Source: JANOBD01 sp031411495 (GTDB lineage: Bacteria > Planctomycetota > Phycisphaerae > Tepidisphaerales > Tepidisphaeraceae). From it: a stretch of DNA of 64,000 bases. Below are positions 1 through 7,923 of the stretch, piece by piece. Both the position numbers and the translations under genes were made by a program. Position 1 is the stretch's first letter; each line of letters begins with the position of its first letter. The DNA is taken from assembly GCA_031411495.1 (NCBI GenBank), contig JANOBD010000236.1, positions 61,786-125,785 on the forward strand. Reading direction: 5' to 3'. The notes beneath the pieces are model-generated. The model searched no databases and was not told where the DNA came from. It saw only the letters and a program-made list of their open reading frames with translations.

Positions 1-627
1 TCCGCGGAGGGTGTCGTTGCCGTCGTTGCCGTAGACGGCGTTGACGCCGGTGGGGACGGCGCCGGCCTCGATGAGGTCGTTGCCCGAGCCGCCGAGCACG
101 GTTTCGATGTCGGCGTTGACGAAGTCGTTTTCACCGGCTTCGCCGTCGCCGAATTGGGGGTCTTCCTTGATGACGAGGTTGTTGGTGCGGAGGGAGTAGT
201 CGGCGGTGTCGTTGCCGGAGCCGCCGACGATGGAGTCGGAGCCGGCGCCGCCGTCGAGGATGTCGTCGCCTTCGGCGCCGCCGAGCGAGTCGTTGCCGCC
301 GCCGCTGATGATGGTGTCGTTGCCGGCACCGCCGCTGATCAGGCACTTCACCTTCAACTTGGTAGAGACTTTGACGCGGTCATCACCCGCATCGCAGACG
401 ACGAGGACCGTGGAAACGCTCGAGAGCGTCCACTGCTGCTGCGTAAGCTGGGTCGCGCCTTCGGCAAGCGTCGCGACAATGTTGGAGCCGGAGAGGCTGA
501 CGCTGAGGCCTTGCGAGGTCGGGTCGCACGTCAGCCGGAGCGTGCCGGAGCTGAGCGTGAAGCTGTAGAGCATCAATCGACCTTCGAGCGGCTGGATCAT
601 GGAAGCGCGTGCGGGGCGGCGGTGCAT
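1..627 (-). CDS. RTX (haemolysin-type Ca-binding repeat) protein, N-terminal part, runs off left edge
   Basis: Open for 209 codons from ATG at 627 to the window edge with no stop, so only the N-terminus is seen. AGGAG lies at 636-640, eight bases before the ATG. Residues about 10-20 read IQPLEGRLML, a variant of the planctomycete LEPR-XLL motif. From about residue 105 there are glycine/aspartate nonapeptide repeats (GGAGNDTI, GGGNDSL, GGAEGDDIL, GGSGNDTADYS, GNDGNDTL), which in RTX proteins form calcium-binding beta-rolls in exported proteins. Between motif and repeats lies a beta-rich stretch without a recognised domain. No classical signal peptide is obvious. Likely a large secreted or surface protein; any catalytic domain would lie outside the window. 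ATG at 600 is a possible alternative start. Confidence 0.85.
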   Translation of the reverse strand, partial: MHRRPARASMIQPLEGRLMLYSFTLSSGTLRLTCDPTSQGLSVSLSGSNIVATLAEGATQLTQQQWTLSSVSTVLVVCDAGDDRVKVSTKLKVKCLISGGAGNDTIISGGGNDSLGGAEGDDILDGGAGSDSIVGGSGNDTADYSLRTNNLVIKEDPQFGDGEAGENDFVNADIETVLGGSGNDLIEAGAVPTGVNAVYGNDGNDTLRG

Positions 628-837
628 GGGCGGATCTCCTGGGTGACAATAGTGACGACGTCGCAGGAAGAGTGACGCCGACGGATGCGATGAGATTACG
701 TTTTCGCACGCAAGCGGGCGAGTGCCGCAAGGCGGGGAACATCATATCCCGGATAAATCTCACGATGTATCGACGCAGATCACCCGCGTCATTTTGATGC
801 GGAGAAGGGGCATCAGAGGCTCGGCGCCGGCGGGGTT
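628..837. other. intergenic, upstream of the RTX gene
   Basis: 210 bases between the RTX gene start and the GH44 gene stop. It holds the RTX ribosome site (636-640). I see no convincing promoter hexamer pair and no terminator hairpin with a T-run. Confidence 0.5.
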
Positions 838-3003
838 CTATCGCACTCGATCGGTTCGCGGGCTTACCAGGTTTTCAGACAGCGGCTGGAAGAGGTCAAT
901 ATTCCTCGCCCGCGTCGATCGTGCGACGCTGGTTCGTTGCCCGAGCAGCGAGGCATCATAATGCTGGGCAACCAGCAGCAGATCGTCGAAGTCGATCACG
1001 CCGCCCGAGTCGTAACTCACGTTCCCCTGCGAAAACGTCAGGCCGCTCTGGCCATAATTCTGGGCGATGACCAGCAGGTCGTCGAAGTTCACGGCGCGGT
1101 CATGGTTCACGTCGCCGGCAAGGGAGAAGAAGTTCAGGGTTTGATCGGCGGCGAGCGGGACGCCATTGGCGTCGGCGACGCCCTCATGGTGGAGCGTGGC
1201 GATGTAGTCGCCGTCGGCAAGGTTGGCGGGGAGGGTGAAGACCGCGTCGTTCCCACTGAAGCTCACGCCGCTCGCGACGATCGTCCCGCCCCCGACTTTC
1301 TGGATCGTCAGGTCCGCCGGCGAAATGCTGGCGCTGAGGTCGGCGTTGAAGTTGAAACGCAGCGTGTTCGGATTGGATTCGTATTCGTGTGTGGCACCGG
1401 TGGAGACCGGCACGGGCGCGAGCTGAACCTTGATCGTCGAGACGCTGTACGCCGGCATGGAAAAGCTGAACGCTCCGGGGGAGGTGACGGCGACGGTTCC
1501 GGCCGACTGTGGCGTCGCGCTCGCGCTGGTGAGCTGATAGCGCGGGGCCGACGCCGTGGCGAAGGAGCGGCCGGCGAGCGAGAGGTTCGCGGTGGTCGCG
1601 GCAGCGGTCTTGTTGATGGTGACGATCGTCATCACGTTCGGATCCGTCGAATCGAGGCTCGCGTAAACGCTGGAGCCGACGACGTCATTGGTGCTGGCCT
1701 GGACGGACGTATTGCCAAAGGTCGACCCGACGCCGTCGTAGTTGCGGAACATCCGGAACGCGCCGCCGATGAACGATTCATCGCCGTTCAGCGGCCATTC
1801 GGCGGCGGCGAAGACGTTTTCGCGGCCGAAGATGCCCAGCACATCCGCCTCGGCGATGCCGCCGGAAATGTGGTTGCCGCCGCCGTAGTTATATTCGGTG
1901 ATGGCGAGTTCGGTGCCGGGGTAATTGGCGGCGATCTTAGCCTTGATGCGCGGGAGGAGGTTGATCGGCCCGAGCGTGGAATACTGCGTGATCCAGCTCG
2001 TCTCGGTGTAGGTCGGGTCCCACAGGCTGCGCGGCGCCTGCAGGCGCGCCGCGACGACGGCGGCGGTGTTGTTCTGCTCGGTGATGCGCACGCCGCCACC
2101 TTGTGCCTCGGGATACCAGTGCAGATCGAGCGCGTCGATCAGGCGCTTTCCCGCCGCGGTCGATGCCTGGTTCATCTGCGAGAGATAGAAGTTGATGAAG
2201 TCGCGGCCGTTCGCATCGGGCGCGTTCTGCAACGTCGTGTAGCCGTTCCAGCCGTAACTGACGAAGCCGAAAACTTTCGTGTTCGGCAGCACGTCCTTGA
2301 TCGCACCGGCGAACTGCGTGGACTTGCTCACCATCTCGGCATACGTCGTCGCGGCGGGATGAACCTCGGCGTGCGTGCTGCTCCAAAGGTCCGGCTCATT
2401 GTCGAGATCGAACCAGACCGGCTTATTCGGATTCGTCTGCGGGTAGGTCGACTTCACCCAGTTCACCAGTTCGTCTGCATAGACGAAGTCATCGGTCAGG
2501 TTCGGCGTGAGTGAAAAAGCCGAGCCCTTGCGGGGGAGCATCTGGTTGAACCGCGTCGAGAGATAGTCCGGGCCGCTGTTGCGGACGTCGCCGTTGCCGA
2601 GCTTGTCGGCCGACACGTAGCCGGCCATGGGGATGGTGACGATCGCTGCGGCGGTGCGTGCGGCCGCGTTGTTGAGCGTCGGGATCATCGCGCCGCCGGG
2701 TGTGTTCTGGAGTGACGAATACGCCGGTCCGCTCACGAGGTAATTGTCGTTTTGATAGAGGTAGTCGCTGCCGGCGTTGGAGGCGTTGTTCTCCCAGTTG
2801 TATGCCGTCCAGCGATTGCCTCCCATGCGCGTCAGCGTTCCGGTGGCGTAGTTGCCGTCGAGCGATTGGTTCACGCCGTAGATGTATCGCGAGATCGGGT
2901 GAACATTCGCGGTGGTATTGATGCTGAAGTTAACGGCGAGCATCTGCCGCGGCTCGAGCGTGGACATCTGCGAGGTGGGCGCGGGGACGGGACGAGTTCG
3001 CAT
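838..3003 (-). CDS. secreted glycoside hydrolase family 44 protein with dockerin-like C-terminus
   Basis: 721 residues. ATG at 3003 is chosen because GGAGG sits seven bases upstream; the open frame extends to 3123 but that start has no ribosome site. Residues 16-23 are LEPRQMLA, the LEPR-XLL motif. The catalytic part (about 25-470) matches GH44: Glu203 in FDLDNEPDLW is the likely acid/base and Glu370 in LAITEYNYGGG the likely nucleophile. GH44 enzymes are retaining endo-glucanases/xyloglucanases. A beta-sandwich (about 475-610) follows, then two dockerin-like loops, GDVNHDRAVNFDDLLVIAQ and VIDFDDLLLVAQHY. Function: extracellular cleavage of beta-glucan or xyloglucan. The substrate is inferred from the family, not seen. 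Confidence 0.88.
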   Translation of the reverse strand: MRTRPVPAPTSQMSTLEPRQMLAVNFSINTTANVHPISRYIYGVNQSLDGNYATGTLTRMGGNRWTAYNWENNASNAGSDYLYQNDNYLVSGPAYSSLQNTPGGAMIPTLNNAAARTAAAIVTIPMAGYVSADKLGNGDVRNSGPDYLSTRFNQMLPRKGSAFSLTPNLTDDFVYADELVNWVKSTYPQTNPNKPVWFDLDNEPDLWSSTHAEVHPAATTYAEMVSKSTQFAGAIKDVLPNTKVFGFVSYGWNGYTTLQNAPDANGRDFINFYLSQMNQASTAAGKRLIDALDLHWYPEAQGGGVRITEQNNTAAVVAARLQAPRSLWDPTYTETSWITQYSTLGPINLLPRIKAKIAANYPGTELAITEYNYGGGNHISGGIAEADVLGIFGRENVFAAAEWPLNGDESFIGGAFRMFRNYDGVGSTFGNTSVQASTNDVVGSSVYASLDSTDPNVMTIVTINKTAAATTANLSLAGRSFATASAPRYQLTSASATPQSAGTVAVTSPGAFSFSMPAYSVSTIKVQLAPVPVSTGATHEYESNPNTLRFNFNADLSASISPADLTIQKVGGGTIVASGVSFSGNDAVFTLPANLADGDYIATLHHEGVADANGVPLAADQTLNFFSLAGDVNHDRAVNFDDLLVIAQNYGQSGLTFSQGNVSYDSGGVIDFDDLLLVAQHYDASLLGQRTSVARSTRARNIDLFQPLSENLVSPRTDRVR

Positions 3004-3177
3004 GGGTGTTCCTCCGGGTGTCGACGAGCATCCGCTGGCCAGAATTACGCTGGCGCTGATGCCGATCCTAGCACCGATTTCCCCGACGCGCCGACACGAA
3101 ACTCGCGAAAAAAGCTGATTCATATAGATAAATCATGCCACATTCGCCGGCAATGTCGACTGAAATGTCGCCATCCG

Positions 3178-4113
3178 TCAGCCCCGCTTGATCGCGAAGA
3201 CCTTTACGCTGGCTGCGTAATCATTGACGTTGTAACGCGTCGTCAAGTCTCGCAGGTGCGCATGGATTGATGCCTTCGCAGAGTGCCCGATCGAGCCGCC
3301 GCTGCAGGTCGATGACGTTGCGCCCTCACCTGCCGAGCAGCACAAAGACTGGCCCTGCACTTGGTTGTAGGCGTTCAGGTCGGCCTTCGCGTCGACCACC
3401 GCAACCTCCGCGAATCCAGCCGACCGGAGTCCGGCCTGATACTCGCCGATCTCGATCGCGCCGGCGACGCAGCCCACGTAGGCCATGAGGTCGTTAGCGA
3501 GCTCGGCCGGGAGGGGCTGCTTGAGCGCGATGTCGCTGACGGCGACACGCCCGCCGGGTTTGAGCACGCGGAACATCTCGCGGAACACCGCCTGCTTGTC
3601 CGGCACGAGATTGATCACGCAGTTGCTGATGATCACATCCGCCGATCCGTCCGCCAGTGGCAGGCGGTCGATCCGGCCGTGATGGAACTCGACGTTGGCG
3701 ATCGGTGTTCCGTCCACGCCTTCGGCAGCGGCGCGGCTGGCGCGGGCGATCATGTCCGGCGTCATGTCGATGCCGATCGCGCGCCCCGTGGGTCCGACCT
3801 TCTGCGCGGCGAGAAAGACATCCAGTCCGCCGCCCGAGCCGAGGTCGACCACCACTTCACCCGGTTTGAGGTGCGCACTGGCGATCGGGTTGCCGCAGGA
3901 GAGCCCCATGTTCGCTTCGGAAGGAATGGAGCTGAGCTCTTCGGCGGTGTAGCCAAACGCCTCGGCAACAGCTTGTACGCCCGCGACGTCGTTGGTGAGC
4001 GCGCTGCGCGCGGTGGCGCCGTACTGCTCGCGCACGGCGTCGATCACCTTGCTTGCGTTGCCATCGGAGCAACAGGTCGGGCCACATCCACAGGTCTTGG
4101 TCGATTCACTCAT
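3178..4113 (-). CDS. arsM: arsenite S-adenosylmethionine methyltransferase
   Basis: 311 residues. AAGGAG precedes ATG at 4113. The SAM-binding motif DLGSGGGLD is at 90-98. The three cysteines expected to bind As(III) in the family are at 73 (GLSCGNP), 165 (SNCVINL) and 215 (YVGCVAGA). The N-terminus has extra CGCGPTCC cysteines and the C-terminus has LCC. It converts arsenite to methylated species using SAM and reduced thiols in the cytoplasm. Last gene of the arsR-arsC-acr3-arsM transcript, 31 bases after acr3. Placing a methyltransferase beside reductase and efflux pump means the cell both exports and methylates arsenic. Confidence 0.93.
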   Translation of the reverse strand: MSESTKTCGCGPTCCSDGNASKVIDAVREQYGATARSALTNDVAGVQAVAEAFGYTAEELSSIPSEANMGLSCGNPIASAHLKPGEVVVDLGSGGGLDVFLAAQKVGPTGRAIGIDMTPDMIARASRAAAEGVDGTPIANVEFHHGRIDRLPLADGSADVIISNCVINLVPDKQAVFREMFRVLKPGGRVAVSDIALKQPLPAELANDLMAYVGCVAGAIEIGEYQAGLRSAGFAEVAVVDAKADLNAYNQVQGQSLCCSAGEGATSSTCSGGSIGHSAKASIHAHLRDLTTRYNVNDYAASVKVFAIKRG

Positions 4114-4144
4114 AACGAACTCCTTCAGTTGGTTTGCACCACGC

Positions 4145-5254
4145 TCACTTCAACACGCTCGGGCACGGCGCACTACTGCCGCGGAAGTCCGCTGATTCAT
4201 TCTGCACTTCACCCTTGAACCACCTTCGCTGCAGCCAGAGCGAAACGCTTACCAGGCCGATCAGGACGGGCACTTCGACGAGGGGCCCGATCACCGCGGC
4301 AAATGCCGCTCCGTGACCGATCCCGAACACCGTGACTGCCACCGCGATCGCCAGTTCGAAGTTGTTGCTCGCGGCGGTGAAACTGATGGTAGCCGTCCTG
4401 CGATAATCGGCGCCGGCGAGTTTGCCCATCCAGAAACTGACGAAGAACATCACAACGAAGTAGATCAGCAGCGGCACTGCGATCAGCACGACGCTGAGCG
4501 GCCTGGCCACGATCTGTTCGCCCTGGGTGATGAACATCGCCACAATCGTGAAGAGGAGCGCGATCAGCGTGATCGGGCTGATGCGCGGAATGAACCGCTT
4601 TTCGTACCAGTCGCGGCCGCGCGTCTTCACCAGTACGAACCGGGTGAGCATTCCCGCGATAAACGGGACGCCGAGATAGATGAATACGCTTCTGGCGATC
4701 TCGACGATGCCGATGTTGACGACGACGCCCTTTAGGCCAATGAGCGGGGGCAGGACCGTGACGAATACCCACGTGTAGAGGCTGTAAAAGAGGACCTGAA
4801 AGACGCTGTTGAACGCAACGAGACCGGCAGCGTACTCGGAATCGCCCTTGGCCAACTCGTTCCACACGATCACCATCGCGATGCAGCGCGCCAGGCCGAT
4901 CAGGATCAGGCCGACCATGTACTCCGGATAATTATGGAGAAAGAGGACCGCCAGGCCGAACATGAGCAGTGGGCCGATCACCCAGTTCTGAAGCAACGAC
5001 AGGCCGAGGATCTTTGTGTTTCGAAACACTTCGCCAAGCTCTTCGTAACGCACCTTCGCCAGCGGCGGGTACATCATCAGGATCAGACCGATCGCGATCG
5101 GGAGGTTCGTCGTGCCGATGCTCAACGTGCCGAGTGCGCTGCGAATACTGGGCGCGAAGTGCCCGAGCGCGATGCCAAGCGCCATCGCCAGGAAAATCCA
5201 CAGCGTGAGATAGCGATCCAGAAATGAGAGTTGACGGACGATCGACTTTTCCAT
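4145..5254 (-). CDS. acr3: ACR3-family arsenite efflux permease
   Basis: 369 residues. AAGGAG precedes ATG at 5254. About ten hydrophobic helices span the protein. The family cysteine and surrounding residues appear as GLARCIAMVIVWN near residue 120, and the LMMYPPLAKVRYEEL segment near residue 60 is typical of ACR3. It extrudes As(OH)3 across the inner membrane using proton motive force. The gene follows arsC by 51 bases and precedes arsM by 31 bases on the same strand. Distinct from the ArsB family although often given that symbol. Confidence 0.93.
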   Translation of the reverse strand: MEKSIVRQLSFLDRYLTLWIFLAMALGIALGHFAPSIRSALGTLSIGTTNLPIAIGLILMMYPPLAKVRYEELGEVFRNTKILGLSLLQNWVIGPLLMFGLAVLFLHNYPEYMVGLILIGLARCIAMVIVWNELAKGDSEYAAGLVAFNSVFQVLFYSLYTWVFVTVLPPLIGLKGVVVNIGIVEIARSVFIYLGVPFIAGMLTRFVLVKTRGRDWYEKRFIPRISPITLIALLFTIVAMFITQGEQIVARPLSVVLIAVPLLIYFVVMFFVSFWMGKLAGADYRRTATISFTAASNNFELAIAVAVTVFGIGHGAAFAAVIGPLVEVPVLIGLVSVSLWLQRRWFKGEVQNESADFRGSSAPCPSVLK

Positions 5255-5305
5255 TTGGCATTCTCCTTCGTCGGGCGGATGCGGATCTGATCGCGAACCA
5301 CCTCC

Positions 5306-5758
5306 TCAACCGGAGACCTGCTCCAGGTCGTCCAACAGTTGTTCGCTGACATAGGCACGAATCTGATCGCGCACCGTGCGATAGTGCGCCAGCGCCTCCG
5401 CTTCGCTATTCGCCGTCTTCGCGAGTGCCGGCGGATCATCGAAACCGCGGTGGATGCGGATCGCCCGGCCGGGAAGGGCGGGGCAGGCCGCATCGGCGCG
5501 GCCGCAGACGGAGATGACGTAATCGAACGCGACGCCGGCGAGTTCATCGACATGCTTGCTGTACTGGTCGTCGATCGGAAAGCCGGCCTCGGTCATCACC
5601 TGCATGGCGCGCGGGTTCATGCCGTGGGGCTCGACGCCGGCGGAGAAGGCGTTGATGCGATCGCCGAGCAGTCGCCGGGCAAATCCTTCCGCCATCTGGC
5701 TGCGGCAGGCGTTCCCGGTGCAGAGGAAAAGAACATTGGGCTTGGAGGATTCGCGCAT
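5306..5758 (-). CDS. arsC: thioredoxin-coupled arsenate reductase (LMW-PTP fold)
   Basis: 150 residues from ATG at 5758. The frame continues upstream to a TTG at 5818, but that would translate through the operator palindrome, so ATG is preferred even though its ribosome site is weak. The phosphatase loop CTGNACRS starts at Cys13 (C-x5-R). Two more cysteines, 85 (VISVCGRAD) and 92 (AACP), complete the three-cysteine relay of pI258-type ArsC. It reduces arsenate to arsenite, with thioredoxin regenerating the enzyme. It lies after arsR, with an ArsR-like operator in the gap. Confidence 0.92.
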   Translation of the reverse strand: MRESSKPNVLFLCTGNACRSQMAEGFARRLLGDRINAFSAGVEPHGMNPRAMQVMTEAGFPIDDQYSKHVDELAGVAFDYVISVCGRADAACPALPGRAIRIHRGFDDPPALAKTANSEAEALAHYRTVRDQIRAYVSEQLLDDLEQVSG

Positions 5759-5785
5759 CGATCCCGTCGGTTGAGGTTTAATCGA

Positions 5786-5811
5786 CGTCCATTCGCCTAA
5801 GCGAATGGACG
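5786..5811. promoter_or_regulatory. predicted ArsR operator, internal to the ars operon
   Basis: Perfect inverted repeat with 11-base arms: CGTCCATTCGC, loop CTAA, GCGAATGGACG. It lies between the arsR stop (5825) and the arsC start (5758). The core ATTCGCCTAAGCGAAT differs at only two of 16 positions from the site upstream of arsR (6191-6206). No T-run follows it in the direction of transcription, so a terminator is unlikely. Binding by ArsR is inferred. Confidence 0.75.
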
Positions 5812-5824
5812 CCGACAAAAAAAG

Positions 5825-6190
5825 TTACGAACAGCAGTTCTTTCCGTCGGCGCCGCAGCATTTCACCAGCCGATGACTGTCGCTCTTGAGCGTCGGCACT
5901 TCGCCCATGCAGCAGGAGAGACACTCGAGCAGCTTGGCATGGAACTTCCCTTTGGCGGGAAGGAGCCGATAGTGCATCCACTGCTCGTCCTTTCGCGCCG
6001 CGACGAGGCCTGCCTTCCTGAGGTAAGCCAGATGCCTCGAGACCTTCGCCTGCGGCAGGTCGAGCACCGTCATGAAATCGCAGACGCAAATTTCCTCGCG
6101 ACCGACGAGAAGATTGAGAATCCGCAGCCGCGTCCGGTCGGAAAACGCGCGGAACAGAAGATCGACCTTGTCGGCGGCGGCCTGGGGCAT
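5825..6190 (-). CDS. arsR: ArsR-family arsenite-responsive repressor
   Basis: 121 residues, a winged-helix dimer. The metalloid site ICVCDF (Cys35, Cys37) is in the recognition-helix region, as in ELCVCD of classical ArsR. The helix LPQAKVSRHLAYLRKAGLV is the DNA-reading element, and the C-terminus holds further cysteine pairs (LSCC, KCC, NCC) that may extend As(III) binding. The ATG at 6190 has no ribosome site and directly abuts the operator; a TATAAT box lies 13 bases upstream, so the mRNA may be leaderless. First gene of the operon, expected to autorepress. Confidence 0.93.
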   Translation of the reverse strand: MPQAAADKVDLLFRAFSDRTRLRILNLLVGREEICVCDFMTVLDLPQAKVSRHLAYLRKAGLVAARKDEQWMHYRLLPAKGKFHAKLLECLSCCMGEVPTLKSDSHRLVKCCGADGKNCCS

Positions 6191-6206
6191 ATTCGCTTAA
6201 GCGATT
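6191..6206. promoter_or_regulatory. predicted ArsR operator at the arsR transcription start
   Basis: ATTCGCTTAAGCGATT with a perfect 12-base palindromic core TCGCTTAAGCGA (6193-6204). It directly abuts the arsR ATG and touches the -10 box, so bound repressor would cover the transcription start. It matches the 5786-5811 site at 14 of 16 core positions. Confidence 0.78.
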
Positions 6207-6231
6207 ATACCGCCGGTGCACGGGATGTCTA
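6204..6231 (-). promoter_or_regulatory. arsR operon promoter
   Basis: On the minus strand: -35 TAGACA (6226-6231), 16-base spacer, -10 TATAAT (6204-6209). The usual start point six to eight bases past the -10 box would leave a 5' UTR of only about six bases. The rest of the 6210-6398 gap shows nothing else I can identify. Confidence 0.75.
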
Positions 6232-6398
6232 CTCCGGCTTGACGGTTTCGCGATCTCCGTCCCACAAGGCGCGGTTGCCGGCGCCGCGGTCCGGATCGCA
6301 CGACTTACCGGCTTCGCCATGACCTTCGACACGCAGTTCCGACCCAGACTCCGCCGTGTTGACGAAGCCCGCCGGTGCTGAAACGATCTCGTGACTCG

Positions 6399-7022
6399 AT
6401 GTCCCAGCCGCAGGCCATTCTCGACTACGCCAGCCCGGCCCGCGCCGGCAGGTTTCGCGTCGGTTCGCACAGCGTGATCGATATCTTCGATCGCGGCGAG
6501 AAAGTGCAGATCCTCGAACGGCTCGAGAACCGCTGGGTCGCGGCGCTCCTGATCGCGATCGATCTGTTCATCGTCTCCACGCTGTTTTTCAGCGTCAGCT
6601 GGAATCGCGTCCGCCGGGACTGGTACCATGGCCACCAACTGGATGGCTCGCTGGTCATCGCGTGCGGGTTCAGCGTGGTGTTTCTCGTCGTGGCGTTTAT
6701 TGCCATCCTGCACAACTGGGCGAGCACTCGGATCGACGCCGATGCCCAGGAGTTGAAGATCGTCTTTGCCAATCCGGTTCGACGGCGTGTTTTCGCACTC
6801 AATCGCATCACGATTCATTCACTGGAGGTTGAGACGGCTGGCGGAAGAAACGAATTGCGGATCTTCTCCTCACATCACGAGATCCGACTGTTCACGGGAC
6901 ATTCTCTCGCCGAACTCGCCCGCATCGCCACACTCCTGGTTCGGGCGCTGGGGCTCGGCGAAAAGCTGGCCGAGAGCGTCCCCTACGCGACAGTTGCGCC
7001 CGTGACGAGCCGGGGCCAATAA
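6399..7022 (+). CDS. hypothetical two-helix membrane protein with PH-like cytoplasmic part
   Basis: 207 residues from ATG at 6399 (the frame opens at a GTG at 6375; neither has a clear ribosome site). Two transmembrane segments lie at about 47-68 and 85-110, followed by a soluble half of alternating beta strands and one final helix, the layout of bacterial PH-domain-like membrane proteins. No family motif is recognised. The next gene encodes a protein of similar architecture, suggesting a related pair. Function unknown. Confidence 0.6.
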   Translation: MSQPQAILDYASPARAGRFRVGSHSVIDIFDRGEKVQILERLENRWVAALLIAIDLFIVSTLFFSVSWNRVRRDWYHGHQLDGSLVIACGFSVVFLVVAFIAILHNWASTRIDADAQELKIVFANPVRRRVFALNRITIHSLEVETAGGRNELRIFSSHHEIRLFTGHSLAELARIATLLVRALGLGEKLAESVPYATVAPVTSRGQ

Positions 7023-7148
7023 CCCTTCCGCGCGGGTGCATCATGCGATCCCGGGAACGTATCCGGCCGGCCCTGAGTCCGCATCAGGTTATCACTCACC
7101 AACTTCTGTTGTCGGGCGTACGTAAGCTACGATGATGAGGGTGGATCT

Positions 7149-7718
7149 ATGAGCGTGACACAACAGCAGCCTTTCAATTTTCGCCCGGCCGCAACCGAAT
7201 CGCGCGGCGGTTTCGCCGGGGAACTCGATGCACTGGAAGCGTCCGTCGAAGCGGATGCGGTGACTTTCACGTGCGTCCACGAGAACTCCAACATCGAAAT
7301 CGGCGCCCTCTGGCTGTCGGGCATTACCTTTATGCTCTTTGAAGTGTCGATTCTCCCCGCGATGGAATTGGCGGCATTCGGCAACGCCTTGCTCACCATC
7401 ATCGGGCTGCTGGTCCTGGTGATGGTCGGTCTGATTGTGCAGGCACGCGTCCGTACGACGCAGATTCGCCTCTCGACACGTGGAATTCGCGTGGAGCAGG
7501 GGACCATGCTCGATCGCGAAGCGGCCGAAATCGCCTGGAAGGATCTGGCCAGCGTCGAGTTGGAGCCGGTCGATGCGAAAAGCGAGACCAAGGGCATGCA
7601 ACTTGAGTTCCGACCGGTGGAGGGCGAGCCCGTCCGCGTCTTGCCGGGGATCGGCGTTGGTGACCTGAGCGTGGTGCGTCAGGCTGTCCAGAAGGCACGC
7701 CGTGGCAGTGAGAATTGA
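7149..7718 (+). CDS. hypothetical two-helix membrane protein, architecture like its upstream neighbour
   Basis: 189 residues. A GAGGGTGGA stretch precedes ATG at 7149. Two transmembrane helices at about 50-72 and 78-100 are followed by a beta-rich cytoplasmic domain with a last helix, again PH-like in outline. The N-terminal 45 residues are soluble. It lies 126 bases after the preceding gene and upstream of mreB on the same strand. Function unknown; the similarity to the preceding protein is one of layout, not obvious sequence identity. Confidence 0.6.
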   Translation: MSVTQQQPFNFRPAATESRGGFAGELDALEASVEADAVTFTCVHENSNIEIGALWLSGITFMLFEVSILPAMELAAFGNALLTIIGLLVLVMVGLIVQARVRTTQIRLSTRGIRVEQGTMLDREAAEIAWKDLASVELEPVDAKSETKGMQLEFRPVEGEPVRVLPGIGVGDLSVVRQAVQKARRGSEN

Positions 7719-7923
7719 TACGCTCGACGCGCATCCGGCGTCCCGACCGAGTTCGCATCTATCCACAATTCGTTCCCATCTGGCCCGTTCCGGCCGCACT
7801 CGATTGCGATGACGACCGTGCCCCGTTATGGTGCGGTGCCGGTACATCCCAACCTGCTTACCTCGTTTTTCTCGGACTGGTACCGGTTGCGATAAAGGGA
7901 ATTCGGAACGGAGTCTGACAAGC
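7719..7923. other. intergenic before mreB
   Basis: 205 bases, presumably carrying the mreB promoter. GGAG at about 7910 serves as the ribosome site for GTG 7924. No clear hexamer pair or hairpin is visible. Confidence 0.4.

Noticed and set aside
937..2514. 525-codon plus-strand frame opposite the GH44 gene
   Set aside because: Shadow of GC-rich coding sequence; the minus strand encodes recognisable GH44 catalytic motifs.
3004..3123. 40-residue N-terminal extension of GH44 protein with a lipobox-like ASGC
   Set aside because: No ribosome site at 3123, while GGAGG is ideally placed before ATG 3003, which also puts LEPR-XLL at its usual place.
5786..5811. Palindrome after arsR read as a terminator
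   Set aside because: In the direction of transcription the T-run comes before, not after, the stem, and the core matches the operator at 6191-6206.
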